The notes under the pieces are model-generated. The model had not been told where the DNA came from and did not search any database. It saw nothing but the letters and a program-made list of their open reading frames with translations. The translations under genes were made by a program, and so were the position numbers. From contig OY294049.1 of the NCBI GenBank assembly GCA_958510825.1, positions 20,019,536 to 20,083,535 on the forward strand: a stretch of DNA of 64,000 nucleotides. Reading direction: 5' to 3'. The DNA comes from Brachypterus glaber. Taxonomy: Eukaryota; Arthropoda; Insecta; Coleoptera; Kateretidae. Below are positions 44,749 to 55,731 of the stretch, piece by piece. Position 1 is the first letter of the stretch, and each line of letters opens with the position of its first letter.

Positions 44749-45608
44749 ATATTGTTTTACTAAGAGGAAAAGTGAAGCTTTTTTTACTAGTCTGTAGAAT
44801 ACATGGAAACTACAGACGAATAAAAAAACTTAATAAGTCCAAACATAATATTTTTTCTTTAAGAGTCCTAAATATTATTTTTATATTAATTTTTGCATTT
44901 AATTTAGTTAATAATATATAACCAATAAAACACTTTTGGAATAAACTTAAACCTTCCTTAGCCCATTTTAAAAATTCGTAGGCTGAATCGTACACTTTTC
45001 GAGATTTTGATGGTAACTTGTCTAATGTGGCATTTTTTACGGCGCACAAAAATGAACTCATTTTTTTACTGTAAAAAAATAGATTACTTCTATCTAGTAC
45101 TTCTAAAGAAAAAAAAAATGTTTTTTTATCTTACACAGTCTCGTTGTGGACGGAAAGTTTTTCTTTTCTCGGCTAGACGAGAAAAAAAATATACAAAAAC
45201 TTTTAATGGATATCACAAATTAACTTAATTTTAGCAAACGATTTTTTCAGTATTGTGGCCTATTTAATTTAATTTTATTAAACAATAATTTAGTTAATGG
45301 AATATTTTAATAATATTCTACCTATTTATAGCATTTTAAGTACCAACAACCTTGATAACAACTTCTTATTAATTTCTTGACCTATCTGCCAAATGTTCAT
45401 TGGTTTTACTCGATCACTCGATCTAGTATCTAACTTTTTTCATACCTTGAATATTTTCTACTTTTTCTATTGGATAAAAAACAATATTCACGCCAAACAA
45501 AGTGGTTATCTGGGTCTCGAGAAGTGACCATTCTCGACAGGTCTCGCCTGTTCATATCTTCTGTCGACCCAGAAAACCACCACTTTTCCTCTAAGATTGC
45601 AATATACT
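44749..45608 (-). mobile_element. Candidate TIR element carrying an exon-like fragment
   Basis: The left end tattgttttactaagaggaa is mirrored near 45572-45608 (cacttttcctctaagattgc). Similar termini occur at 43383 and, inverted, at about 50009-50037. A 30-bp hairpin arm pair (aagtggttatctgggtc and gacccagaaaaccacc) lies at 45497-45590. The boundaries are tentative. Confidence 0.45.
44953..45068 (-). pseudogene. Exon-like fragment, tyrosine-recombinase-like N-terminus
   Basis: An acceptor-like tttttttacag ends at 45069. The ATG is at 45059-45061 and the peptide reads MSSFLCAVKN, then LDKLPSKSRKVYDSAYEFLK and WAKE. A donor-like GAAG|GTTTAAGT follows at 44952/44953. LPxKSRxxYxxAYxxFxxW resembles the helical N-terminal (core-binding) region of Crypton-like tyrosine recombinases in arthropod genomes; this is recognition from memory and not certain. 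The frame continues 47 more codons past the donor with intron-like composition. A decayed copy sits at 43563-43650 and a short 5' piece at 44575-44640. No catalytic domain is in the window. Confidence 0.4.
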
Positions 45609-46204
45609 ATTATGTGGATCCTTGATTTAAAAGAGAGTTAAAAGAGAAATAAATAATTAAACATAAATAATTTTAATTATTTAGAAAAATGCGTAGGTTA
45701 ACTTTTTTCGTGAATATTTTACTAGGAAGTTACTTCTAGATGGTAAAAAAAATAACACAAAAAAAACACAAAACGCAAAATGTAACTGATATTGAATTCA
45801 AACAATAATCCTAATTTTTACTGCCTTTTTTCATAGTCAAGAAAAATAGCAAGATACAGGCTTGTCAGTGTCAACGTTGTTTATGACCCAAGATATATAT
45901 TTTTCTTTTTCTTTTGCATAAAAAGTTTTCCCTTTAAATTATCGATCTTTATTATAAAATCAAAAACGAAATAAGAATAATTTGTGTTTTGTAAAATAAT
46001 GTTCAAGGTGCATAAATGATATAAACGGGTTCGTTTTATCATCGAATTCTTATTGATAATAGTGATTTTATCAGATTAACTTCACCTTAAGGTGCTTAAA
46101 TAAGGAACTTGATTAAAGTAAAATTGTATTTTACTTAATAGCTTTAAAGTTAATTTAATCGGAGAATATATTATCTGGTTACTTTTTCAAACTCCTATCT
46201 TCAA
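45609..46204. other. AT-rich spacer
   Basis: I see nothing supportable. Confidence 0.5.
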
Positions 46205-46361
46205 AATACTTTAAACACGTAATGCAAGTTATGCAAAATTCATACACTTTATATGCTCATATGCCTTTTATATATGTATCTGTGTAAGCCTTACAAGAGC
46301 AACAATAGGCATATAAAGTGTATGAATTTTGCACAATTTGCTTTACGTATTTAAAGTATAA
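46205..46361. repeat. 157-bp hairpin
   Basis: Left arm from aatactttaaacacgtaat through caaaattcatacactttata; right arm mirrored, tataaagtgtatgaattttg to ttaaagtatt. About 50 bp of stem. Mini-MITE candidate. Confidence 0.75.
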
Positions 46362-46639
46362 GCCCATAGCTTAAAAATTACTTTGAAATGAAGTTGGTAT
46401 AAGTAATTAGAATTGATTAGTGCAATGATTTGATAATCGCTTATAGATCCGTTACTCCGATATTGCTGTGTCAAAATAAAAACAGATTAAGCAGTTTTTC
46501 TTCTTACGCTGACATAGTACTGAAACGCTCCTTTAATTATTTGAAGATATAACTTTTTCAGATACAGTGATGCCAGATTGTAAAAATAATTGATTATCCC
46601 CAAGCTTATGTCATGAGCAAAATACCTATAAGATAAGTA

Positions 46640-46850
46640 TATAGTAGTTGTTTTATTATAATGATCTATAAAGGATACAAGTTGAAAAGAAGTAAATAAT
46701 TGATTGGTGCAAACATTGACTCTTCATTAATCAATAGTGCAAAGAACTGAAAATCGAGTTTTTGGAGTAAGTATCACTGCTATATGTTTATAAGCTATAT
46801 CGTCATATTGTTTTATTATAATAATGTATAACGGATACAAGTTGAAAATA
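46640..46850. repeat. Tandem duplication, period about 160 bp
   Basis: ttgttttattataat.atct-like blocks followed by ggatacaagttgaaaa occur near 46650 and 46810. Confidence 0.6.
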
Positions 46851-47009
46851 ATTTTTGTAAATTAAAAAAGGAAATAATTAAATCCTACAGTATAAATTTT
46901 CAAACGTATCAAATATGTTGCATAAGCACAAAGTATCAGCATTAGTAATGTTATATAAGAATGGGAATATAAGTGAATGTATGCAACATATGGTAATTAT
47001 TATATTAAA

Positions 47010-47575
47010 ATACCTTAATTTTAAAATGCCTGGTTACTATCCTTTGCAGGGCTATAATCATAGTGTTTTATTTAATACGTTTGATATGGTTTCTCTATAA
47101 AAAAAGGCAAAATTTATCAACTATAGTTTTCTTGTATAAAATTTTACATAACTTGATTAATGCACCAGATATTCTTGACAGGTTAGTGTTTATAATTCCC
47201 AATTTAGACTTAAGGCAAAATGTAACTTTTTATTGTTCTATCCCTCGTTCTAATTTAATGTTTAAATCACCTATAATTATGTGTAATAATTTCAATAAAT
47301 TTGGTCAATTTTCTGATATTAACTTTAGTAAATCCAGTGAATTAAAACGGCTTGCTTTGCAGCATTGTTAGTATTAATATATTAGAGGAAAAATCTCAAT
47401 AAGGAATATTCCAATAACTATTATGTATTATTATTAATCTATCAATTTAAATTTCTAGTTTGAAGTAATTATTAAGTTTAAATAAGTAACTTTTATTATA
47501 TTATTTTATTGTATGGATATTTGTCCTATTATTAGTTATCTGTTGGGCAATAAACTATATTATTATTATTAATAA
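47010..47575 (+). mobile_element. 3' stub of a LINE with (TTA)n tail
   Basis: Coding traces in two frames: ILKYLNFKMPGYYPLQGYNH then LFNTFDMVSL (to about 47097), a frameshift at ataaaaaaagg, then KKRQNLSTIVFLYKILHNLI to FSKSSELKRLALQHC (stop at 47371). This RT C-terminal pattern (FLYKILHNLI, spaced PRSN) is typical of the last 150 codons of LINE ORF2. About 190 bp of UTR follows, ending attattattaa. Decayed by at least one frameshift. Confidence 0.7.
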
Positions 47576-47953
47576 TAGTTATGTTGTTGAATTGCTTATT
47601 CGAAGGGATATAATCTGAAATAATTAACTGGAATATAAGTAGAAAAGGACAACAGACTAACATCGGCGATCTATCTGCAATTCTGAAATGTTATCGGCAT
47701 AATTATGCTTTAAATCCCGGTTGAAATAGTATCTCCTTACTTTTCTGGACAAATGCTTTGATCAAAGCTTAGATAAGAGCTTTCTGAGCTTTTTAAAAAT
47801 CAATCGTTAAATAAAGAATAGACAGGTAACCCCAATTCGTCTATACTGTAGATTTCTTTAAATTCACGTTTGCAATGTCTTTTGCAAGTTGGACTTTTAC
47901 ATCTATTTAAACTTAAGACAATGTACTTTGATAATGTAATGTGTTAAGCAATT
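47576..47953. other. AT-rich spacer
   Basis: Nothing supported. Confidence 0.5.
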
Positions 47954-47957
47954 TTAA

Positions 47958-48440
47958 CCTTTACCTGGCACACCTCCCCTGAGTAACATACCTGGCACTG
48001 TGGGGTTCCTACGAACCCCAGTGACAAATATCCTTGTAAAACTTGAAATATTGATTATTTTTTTTTAGATACCCCTTTAAAGGGTGGAATAGTCAGAGTT
48101 TAGAAAAATCAAGATCAGCGTTCAGAAAAAAATCGGAAACTTGAAAAAAAAAACGTTTTTTACAAAAAAATTCATAACTTTTTTGTTTTTTGATAAAAAG
48201 GGCTAAAATTTTAGGTGTGTCTTCTTCTATTATATCACTATAAAGTAAAAATATTAGTTTTCATGGGTCTTCCACAGACAAACTGAGTCGTCGCAGCGCT
48301 ATCCTAGTGTCATAGGTATAAAAGTGTACCCCTTGACTACCGATAGATGTCGTTACGAGTTTAGATTTCGAAGATTTAGATATCGAAAATCGACGAGAAA
48401 CAGCGTGGGGTTCGTACGTACCCCCTGTGCCAGGTAAAGG
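47958..48440. mobile_element. piggyBac-like MITE with TTAA duplication
   Basis: TTAA lies at 47954-47957 and 48441-48444. The ends CCTTTACCTGGCACA are mirrored exactly for 15 bp. A second, internal copy at the left (acctggcactgtggggttcc) matches the right TIR better, including cgaacccca. TTAA targeting is diagnostic for piggyBac. No transposase encoded. Confidence 0.8.
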
Positions 48441-48483
48441 TTAAGAATATAACTAATTTGGAGAAACATGAGCGTATCGTATT

Positions 48484-48761
48484 TCAATCGCAAAAAAGGG
48501 TCACGTGACATCCATAACGTTCGAATAAATGGGTTAATGTGGACAAAAGTTGCATTTTTTAATATAAACCTATAAAAGATTAAAAATAAAAAAATCAAAA
48601 TAAAAGTCGAAAATTTTTAAAGATTTTAATATTAAAAAATATATTAATTTTAATTTTTTGTATTTTTAGTTTAAACGGTCTTTTATTTTTCATTAATGAA
48701 CAAGAAAATATGTTTGTTATTAAAAAGTTACGGAGGTCACGTGACCCTTTTTCGCGATTAA
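48484..48761. mobile_element. 278-bp TIR MITE
   Basis: The left end tcaatcgcaaaaaagggtca and the right-end mirror taatcgcgaaaaagggtcac share cgtgac and a tcc.taac continuation. The interior is AT-rich. The TSD is not clear. Confidence 0.7.
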
Positions 48762-49181
48762 AACTTTTTCCCGTTAGATTATTTGGTTTTTGGTTTTAAA
48801 TTGATATTTACATTATAAAGTAAACAAATTGTACAAGAAAACTGAGTGTTTTTCAACTACGAACTAAAAGTAAGTAACGACGAATCGTGATTTTGCTATC
48901 GTTTACATCGAAGCCAAATAAATCTGCCTGTAGGTACTTCTTTAAACCTTGTTTTTATTATAGAAATAACTATACTTCTATTAACATCAAACACAAACAT
49001 AAACTAAAATCTTTTTTTAAAATTCAAAGACGTAAAATCTGACAGATAACCTGGTGTACAAATAAAGTCCTCCTCGTTTACATCGAAAATAAGTCCAGTG
49101 AATTTTAGACTATAATTTGTAGGATTTAAATACTCCGCGTTTAATCTGACCAAATTCTTCACAATATAAACCCGCCCTATA
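48762..49181. other. AT-rich spacer
   Basis: Nothing supported. Confidence 0.5.
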
Positions 49182-49444
49182 TTACATTACATTACATGTT
49201 TGTTTAACCTCGTACTTAATTAAGCATCCCCTAAGTCCAGGACTTGTGTGTGCTAGTAGTAGAGGGAACCACCGGCTTATACTGACTTTCGAACCAGTTT
49301 CTAGGGAGTGTCCGTTTCACTTATCGCCTTCGAAAAATTTCAATTATTAATTAACTGAAAAAGGCAAATCGGCGCCAGTGAGAATCGAACTCACGATAGT
49401 AGACTTGCTATGCATACGCGCTAGCCACTACGCTATACCTCCCA
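49182..49444 (-). mobile_element. tRNA-derived SINE, family S1 copy 2
   Basis: On the minus strand: gggaggtatagcgtagtgg (box A), gagttcgattctcactggcg (box B region), then the same body as 23606-23873 and a tail with three atgta repeats (49182-49197). Confidence 0.85.
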
Positions 49445-50100
49445 TATAATTGTTTATAACTTTTAAGATTTATAAAAATTGCCTTTAGGATAATTTTTAC
49501 AGATCTAGCTAAAAGCTGGTATAAAATGTTCTAAATTACAAAAAATTTAAATATTGTCCTAGTTTAAAATTTTATACATTGTTCTGTTGCATCCAAATCT
49601 GCAAAATACATTTTACAAATGTCCTCTTTTAAATATTTAATAAAAAATCTATGTGGCTTAACGAGCAGAAATTTTTTGACGCACATTTAAATAAAGGGCT
49701 GAAAAGGCCATCCAATATATACTTGGTTGACTTATTTCTAAGAACAACTAATATCTAGAATATTATCAGAACCTTCCACTCTTTGCGCAATGTTTTCTTA
49801 TCTCGACGTGGAAGAAAAAAGATTCTATGTGACATTTTTTTTCAAAAATTTTTATTTGGCATACATCTAATTCACTAAATCATTGTTTACTATTTTTTTA
49901 TCCACAAAGAGTTGTATTATTTTTAAAAAATATATGTAGTTTAGATAAGAATGGTTTTTTCATTTAAAGCACCGCTCTGTCAGTTAAACAAATTCGAGAG
50001 GGACAAGTTTAGCTTTTCCTCCTAGTAAAACAATGTACCATTAACATTAATTTTTTTATTAGATAGTAGATGGTTGGATTAGGGTTATTTATATTAAAAA
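49445..50100. other. AT-rich spacer with an element terminus
   Basis: About 50009-50037 (agcttttcctcctagtaaaa) is the mirror of the tattgttttactaagagg terminus at 43383 and 44749. No gene. Confidence 0.45.
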
Positions 50101-50114
50101 ACGATTTTTTACTA

Positions 50115-50165
50115 AAACTGCCGACGTTTCGTTGGCTTTATTCCAACTTCTTCAAAAGGCCCACT
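50115..50165 (-). ncRNA. Penelope-type hammerhead-like motif, isolated
   Basis: On the minus strand: ccttttgaagaagttggaat, loop, agccaacgaaacgtcggca. The TTGG/CCAA stem and CGAAACG match the arrangement at 4325-4370. The C of CUGANGA is replaced by T. Probably the end of a decayed Penelope-like element. Confidence 0.35.
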
Positions 50166-51309
50166 ACAAGAAATGTAACAATTATGTTATAACTTTTTAA
50201 CAATTCAAAGAACCAGAAAGAAAACAATATAAGTTTAAAAATTGGTTAATAAAATAATAAAATATGATTCTTTTTTTATATGTAATAAAAAAAAAATGTT
50301 TAAAATTGTTTTGCAGACAAAAAAGGCATTGATTAATTATATTAAACTATGCATTATAATCTAAACATAGAAATAAAAACATTTAAAATACGGTTTAATT
50401 TAATAAAACCTCGTATAAGAACAAATATTTATATTAACGTGGCATTATCATCAGTATAAGCAATAAAAAGGTAAAAAATATGGTACTTACAGTAAGTTAC
50501 GTTTTCTTCGTTAAAATATAAGAATTAAGGATTGAAATAATAAATATATAATACATAATGGGTATTCGAAATACAAGAAAATAAACAAACATGTAGATAA
50601 GAAATTTCAAGTCGTGTACCAGTGCTATACAAACGTATACTGGAAATTTCGGATTGTTGACAGACAGGTACGGGGGGGGGATTTTTTTTGTGGTTTAAAA
50701 AAAATTATTTTTTTTTATTTAAACATTTCATCAATCTATTTTTTCAGTGAGAGTGATATTAATAGTCTATTAAATAGACTAGGTAGTTCCGTGCTGCTGG
50801 CACTTGTCAGTACCAAGAGTCCTCCTTTTAGTCCTGATAATTTATTTATTTATTTATAAATATATTACAAAGTCACAGAGAGTCTCAAATAAGCTTTCAG
50901 CTTGTGCTATTATTTTATATCACTTGAAAAGATCTAATTTTAATTGGACGAAAAGTGAATAAAAATATTAAGTGGAACCTTTTCGTTTTTCCTTCGTGTC
51001 TTATCGCAAGGGACTCGCCAGACTGGAGTTCTTTATGTTTACGCTATCGTACGACATAAAAATGTAATTTATTTTTAAGAAGCTTAACTTAAAACAATAG
51101 TTTAAAAAGAAAAGTGACACCCTTCATTACCCACTGTGATAATGCATAAATCAGAGCTTTTATCTGCAATACAATTACAGAAAACATATCTTATCTGTAA
51201 CCAATTTTTTTCAACTTGACCAAATTACTTTTTTTATATGTATCGGTTAACTTTTAATCAACTTTTTAAGCAAATTAGTTATTTAAAAATTTGGATATTT
51301 TCTCTAGAA
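50166..51309. other. AT-rich spacer
   Basis: No gene supported. The 81-codon frame at 50614-50859 has no recognisable motif. Confidence 0.45.
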
Positions 51310-51560
51310 AAGCATATTGGGCCTCCCCGGTTGCCACGCCCCTGGCTGAAGTTACTACATAAAAATATTATATAGTAGTTGGCCTTATTGGTGCAAGAAC
51401 ACATTCATAAACTCGTTTCTCTAGGTTTAATAGTTCCTGAGATATTAAATAAAAAATTAATTTTTAGGGTTGTCATTGAAGGGACTTTACGAAGCATTTT
51501 TGGACATATTTTTATAGAGCCTTTTTTTCATGTCTTTTATTTAAAATTTATCTGCCAATG
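51310..51560 (-). repeat. Dispersed repeat family E copy 3
   Basis: On the minus strand: ggctctataaaaatatgtcc, aaaaatgcttcgtaaagtc, tttatttaatatctcaggaac, aataaggcc and agccaggggcg, in the same order as copy 1. More diverged than copies 1 and 2. Confidence 0.6.
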
Positions 51561-51953
51561 TTTTAGAACCCTAACTTGAAAAATCGGTCTTACATATTAG
51601 CGTGCATTGAAAATTCAAAATAAAAAAAAAATCGCTTAAATGATCTAAAGTAGGGAAACCCCATGGGGCTTACCTAGAGTGGTCCTAAATTAACGAATGA
51701 CGTTGACAGATCTCATGCCTAAATTTTTTGTCGCACAGTGTTATTAAATAAAAATAATTATTGTTTATTTTATTTATAGTTTTGTTTTACTAATGGTTGC
51801 GCCTTCGCCAAAATTGCAAATATTTTGTTTCGGGGCAAGGGCCCATGGTTTCCACAATATTCCGAATTTTGCAATAAAAAAAATTTCCACAAACACATCA
51901 AAACATATACTATTTGATATTTTGTAGGTCGTTCGAATAAAGTTGTGATTATA

Positions 51954-52557
51954 CCGGGTGCCACAAAATAGTGGTACACCCCTATAACTTTTTTGTTTAT
52001 TAACGTATCAGAATAAAATTTGGAGGATATAAATAATTGAATAAACTGCATTTTTTTACATTGTAAACAATATTCTGTCACTTCCGGTTTCGCCGGAAAC
52101 GACCTCAGCTTTTGATTTTTAAATGGAACACCCTGTATTTTTTGCCAAACAATTTTGATTGAAATACAATATGGGTATCAATCTTTTAAGAAAAAAATAT
52201 GTAATTTAATGGTACTATCCCATTTAAAAAAACTGAGTTTTATTGAAAAAAATGTTTTGCCTAGTTTTAAAGAGCTCCAAATTGGTTAATAATGAAATAA
52301 AACGTTGTTTCATATTTTTCCTAAGATAAGAACTACGCCAAGAATAATTTTGCATATTTCAAAGCTAACTAGATTTAAAAGGGTGTTCCATTTAAAAATC
52401 AAAACCTTAGGTCGTTTCCGGCGAAACCGGAAGTGACAGAATATTGTTTACAATGTCAAAAATGCAGTTTATTTAACTATTTATATCCTCCAAATTTCAT
52501 TCTGATACGTTAATAAACAAAAAACTTATAGGTGTACCACTATTTTGTGGCACCCGG
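51954..52557. mobile_element. TA-flanked palindromic MITE
   Basis: The ends CCGGGTGCCACAAAATAGTG are exact mirrors. TA (within a TATA context) flanks 51952-51953 and 52558-52559. Arms of about 180 bp include gtcacttccggtttcgccgg and tttgatttttaaatggaac. A 103-codon minus frame here is a product of the arm. Confidence 0.85.
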
Positions 52558-52559
52558 TA

Positions 52560-53303
52560 TACCTGAAAAAAATCAATAAAAACCCTTAATTTTCCCGTAG
52601 GTATATAACCCTTTAACCCCTTGGTATTTAAATTAATATTTATGTTTCATTCTAAATAAAAACTTGTTAATACTTAGTAGTTAAGATAGCAAAGCTATAA
52701 TAAAAGCTGTTTTTTCAGGAAAAAAAAAGATACGTAAGATTTTATCCAGAATAAATCCAGGAGCTATATTGCCAAGATTATCACTGCTAATGTCTTTTCA
52801 TATCCAAGTTTCCGGTTAACTTGGTCGGTTGCTCACTCTTTTAATCTCGACGAGTAATAAAGAAAAACATTAAATTTACATAATTATTGCAAGATGTTGA
52901 AACAATAACGATTCCTTAAATATCAAATTAATGAACGTGACTGTACTGTATAAACATTTAGCACTATTTTTTTATTTTATCTTTTATCTAGAAATAAATG
53001 AAACAAAAAAAAGCCGTGAAGATATGTAATGTTTTCAATTCCATACTATATTATTCACTGTAGATAGTAGGTACGGTCAAGTGGGGTGATTTCTGCGAAA
53101 AAGTGTCCGAAGTCACCCACATCGTTCGAAGTTACCCCATTTGGCGGTATGTCGTGTATTCTCTCGATATACTTCCCAAAATATATTTTTTGTGCTCATT
53201 TGAGCATTTTTATTCAGGTGATATTCATTCATTCAAAAGTGTTGCCTCCTATAATGTTTTTGTTTATAATTGTTTTTTTTTCAAAATTGGTATGAATATA
53301 CCA
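52560..53303. other. Spacer before the large palindrome
   Basis: No gene. 53007-53065 resembles dispersed family I. 53075-53145 (gtcaagtggggtgatttc, cgttcgaagttacccca) weakly mirrors 57380-57475, so the palindrome that follows may extend this far out. Confidence 0.45.
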
Positions 53304-53502
53304 ATATGTATGTCACGGTGCGGTGGTGCGACAGTTTAAATCAACTTCAAATTACCCCATTTATGTTTCTATACGTCGATTCTATGATACTTTAGGATGA
53401 TTTTAACCAAAAATAAAAAAAAATCTATCGAGCACATTTTTTTTATTAAACAAAAACCCCGTATGTTGGACTTTTTTGGACCTTGTATATGACTTTTCAC
53501 TA

Positions 53503-55703
53503 TGGTTATGGTTATGGTTATTAGGGTGGAGGGTAGCTATCTACACGCACTTAGGCCACTTAGCTGGGCCCATTGTACTACCTCCCTTTGGTCGCAGCAT
53601 TTATTTAACCTCTCAGCCATCCAATTCTTTGAATATATCTAAGAAGATGTCTGGGAGTGATGCTGCTTATACCGGCCATGTCGAGCCAGTACTCGTCTAG
53701 CATGGACCCTCTTATTAAGGCTAACGCTGGACAGTGACATAACACATGTTCCATTGTTTCCTCTTCCATGTAGCATCCTCTACAGATGGGGTCGACTGGC
53801 TTCCCCATGATGTTAAGATGCTTATTTAGTTTGCAGTGACCTGTTACGATGCTTGCAAACTGTCTTAGGTTATCCCTTTTTAGTTGCATACAAAAGCGTG
53901 CTGTCTTTTCACACGGAGTGGGAAGGGCTGCTCTTGCATGTTTACAGTCGTTTCTCGTAATCCAATTACGGGTGTGTTTTATGTGAGTTTCTTGATTAAT
54001 GAGAGCTGTTTTAAAAGCGACAGATACAGGGATTATGGGCTCTGGACCAATAGGTACAGAGCCTGAGCCTGCTCGTGCCAATCTATCAGCTTCTTCATTG
54101 CCTACATTTCCATTATGCCCCTTTACCCATGAGAGTGTAACAGTATTAGAAACTGCCGCTTCCTCCAGGGATTGGTGACATTCCAAAACTAGCTTTGAAG
54201 TAATTTTGAAAGACTTGATTGCTTGTATGGAAGCTTTGCTATCCGTAAGAATAGTTATTCTTCTATTACTGATTTCCCTTTCAGAAATAGCTCTCGCAGC
54301 ATTTGTTATGCCTATTACCTCTGCCTGAAAGACCGAGGCATGCTTGCCAAGGGAAATGCTTATTTCTAACTCTAGATCTGGGCAGAAAACTCCTGCACCT
54401 GATCCTTCAGTTGTCTTTGAACCATCAGTGTACATGACAATGTCAGGTACGCTGTCAGTTTCTTCTTTAGTGGAAGCATAAGCTTGGTATGATCTATTAA
54501 AGATATACCTGGGAGCAACTAGATCGGTCTGAGATTCAAGAATGGGAGCTTGTGACACAAACCGTTCAAGAATAGACTCATGTCCAGTACGCGTTCCTCT
54601 TGCATTCCACGTACTATTTGCTTTCAGCCTAAGCGCTGTCTTTGCGGCCTCACCCTCAACAAAAATATTAAGGGGAGGAATACAAAGCAGAGTCTCTAAA
54701 GCTGCAGTTGGAGTTGATCGCATTGCACCGGTTATACTCATAAGAGCTAGTCTTTGAATATGATTTAGTTGCGTTCTTGCTGTAGTCAGTTGGGTTCTGG
54801 GCCACCATACAACTGAGCCATATGTTAGCATAGGCCTTATGACAGCGGTGTACAGCCAAAGGGTGATCCTGGGAGACAAACCCCAAGATCTGCCCAGTGC
54901 TCTACGACACTGCCAAAAAGCTATGCATGCTTTTTCTGTTTTTTGCTTAAGGTGTGGTCCCCAACACAGTTTGCTGTCAAGAAGAATTCCCAGATACTTT
55001 ACTTCTTTAGAAAAGCTGAGTTGTTTTCCGAAAAGAAATGGGACTTTGAGGTTTCCCAGTTTCCTTTTCTTAGTGAACAGGACCATCTCAGTCTTGGCTG
55101 GGTTAACCGAGAGAGAGTGATCATCACACCATTTCTGTAGAATATTGAGTGCGCGCTGAATGAGATCGCACAGCACGCTCTCAAAATTCCCTGTAAGTAG
55201 TATGACTATGTCGTCTGCATATCCTATTGTGTAGAAAGAATTATCGTTAAGGAGTGTTAATAGGCTGTCCACTACAAGGTTCCAAAGGAGAGGAGAAAGA
55301 ACTCCACCTTGTGGGCAGCCTCTTGTTACAACTCCTCTTGTGATTAATCCCCCTATGTTTAGTTGAACTGCTCTCCATTCAAGCATGTGTTGTATCCACT
55401 CAATGAGTGTGGGTGATACACCATGTCTTTGTAGGGCAGTTTTAATGCTTTTAAAAGACGCTTTGTCAAACGCTCCTTCAACGTCGATAAACACAGAAAG
55501 TGTCGATGCTTTCAGTCCCAGGGATTTCTCGATTTGGGAAATTACAGCTCGGAGAGCTGATTCCGTCGATCTGCCAGGGATGTAGGCGTGTTGATTTGGG
55601 TGTAGTTTAACTCTAGAGAGTGCACCATCCCGAATTTCTTTGTCAACCAGTTTTTCTAACGTTTTTAAAAGAAAAGACGTCAGGCTAATTGGTCGGTAGG
55701 ATT
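53503..55703 (-). mobile_element. Young 5'-truncated LINE with 15-bp TSD
   Basis: The TSD tatgacttttcacta lies at 53488-53502 and 55704-55718. The right arm of the host palindrome (about 57140-57170, ttagtgaatagtcaaataca) preserves a mirror of the empty site. The 3' end, on the minus strand, is about 100 bp of UTR finishing in three ataacc hexamers. The 5' end lies inside the RT domain. Confidence 0.9.
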
Positions 55704-55731
55704 TATGACTTTTCACTAAATATTTACTCAA
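53605..55731 (-). CDS. LINE RT-RNase H ORF fragment (I/LOA-like), fused to target DNA at its N-terminus
   Basis: A continuous 708-codon frame with no stop. Residues 1 to about 10 (MSKYLVKSHK, initiated by TTG, not ATG) are read from the target duplication and host palindrome; LINE sequence starts at about residue 11 (SYRPISLTSFLLKTLEKLVD). RT motifs: FIDVEGAFD 81-89, RGCPQGGVLSPLLW 137-150, YADD 171-174, KYLGILLD 245-252. RNase H: YTDGS with D436, E471 (FQAE), D497 (LTDS), H539 (KGHN), D549 (EEAD), so the full catalytic set is present. A C-x2-C-x8-H-x4-C cluster (650-666) follows near the C-terminus. ORF1, the endonuclease and the RT N-terminus are missing. GC content and codon use are clearly richer than the surroundings, consistent with recent arrival. 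It is unlikely to be expressed as a useful protein because it has no promoter or native start. Confidence 0.9.
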   Translation of the reverse strand: MSKYLVKSHKSYRPISLTSFLLKTLEKLVDKEIRDGALSRVKLHPNQHAYIPGRSTESALRAVISQIEKSLGLKASTLSVFIDVEGAFDKASFKSIKTALQRHGVSPTLIEWIQHMLEWRAVQLNIGGLITRGVVTRGCPQGGVLSPLLWNLVVDSLLTLLNDNSFYTIGYADDIVILLTGNFESVLCDLIQRALNILQKWCDDHSLSVNPAKTEMVLFTKKRKLGNLKVPFLFGKQLSFSKEVKYLGILLDSKLCWGPHLKQKTEKACIAFWQCRRALGRSWGLSPRITLWLYTAVIRPMLTYGSVVWWPRTQLTTARTQLNHIQRLALMSITGAMRSTPTAALETLLCIPPLNIFVEGEAAKTALRLKANSTWNARGTRTGHESILERFVSQAPILESQTDLVAPRYIFNRSYQAYASTKEETDSVPDIVMYTDGSKTTEGSGAGVFCPDLELEISISLGKHASVFQAEVIGITNAARAISEREISNRRITILTDSKASIQAIKSFKITSKLVLECHQSLEEAAVSNTVTLSWVKGHNGNVGNEEADRLARAGSGSVPIGPEPIIPVSVAFKTALINQETHIKHTRNWITRNDCKHARAALPTPCEKTARFCMQLKRDNLRQFASIVTGHCKLNKHLNIMGKPVDPICRGCYMEEETMEHVLCHCPALALIRGSMLDEYWLDMAGISSITPRHLLRYIQRIGWLRG

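Noticed and set aside
51770..52081. 103-codon minus frame
   Set aside because: Lies mostly in one arm of the palindromic MITE and has no recognisable motif.
53884..55585. Plus- and minus-strand frames overlapping the LINE
   Set aside because: Shadow frames of the RT-RNase H ORF; no motifs of their own.
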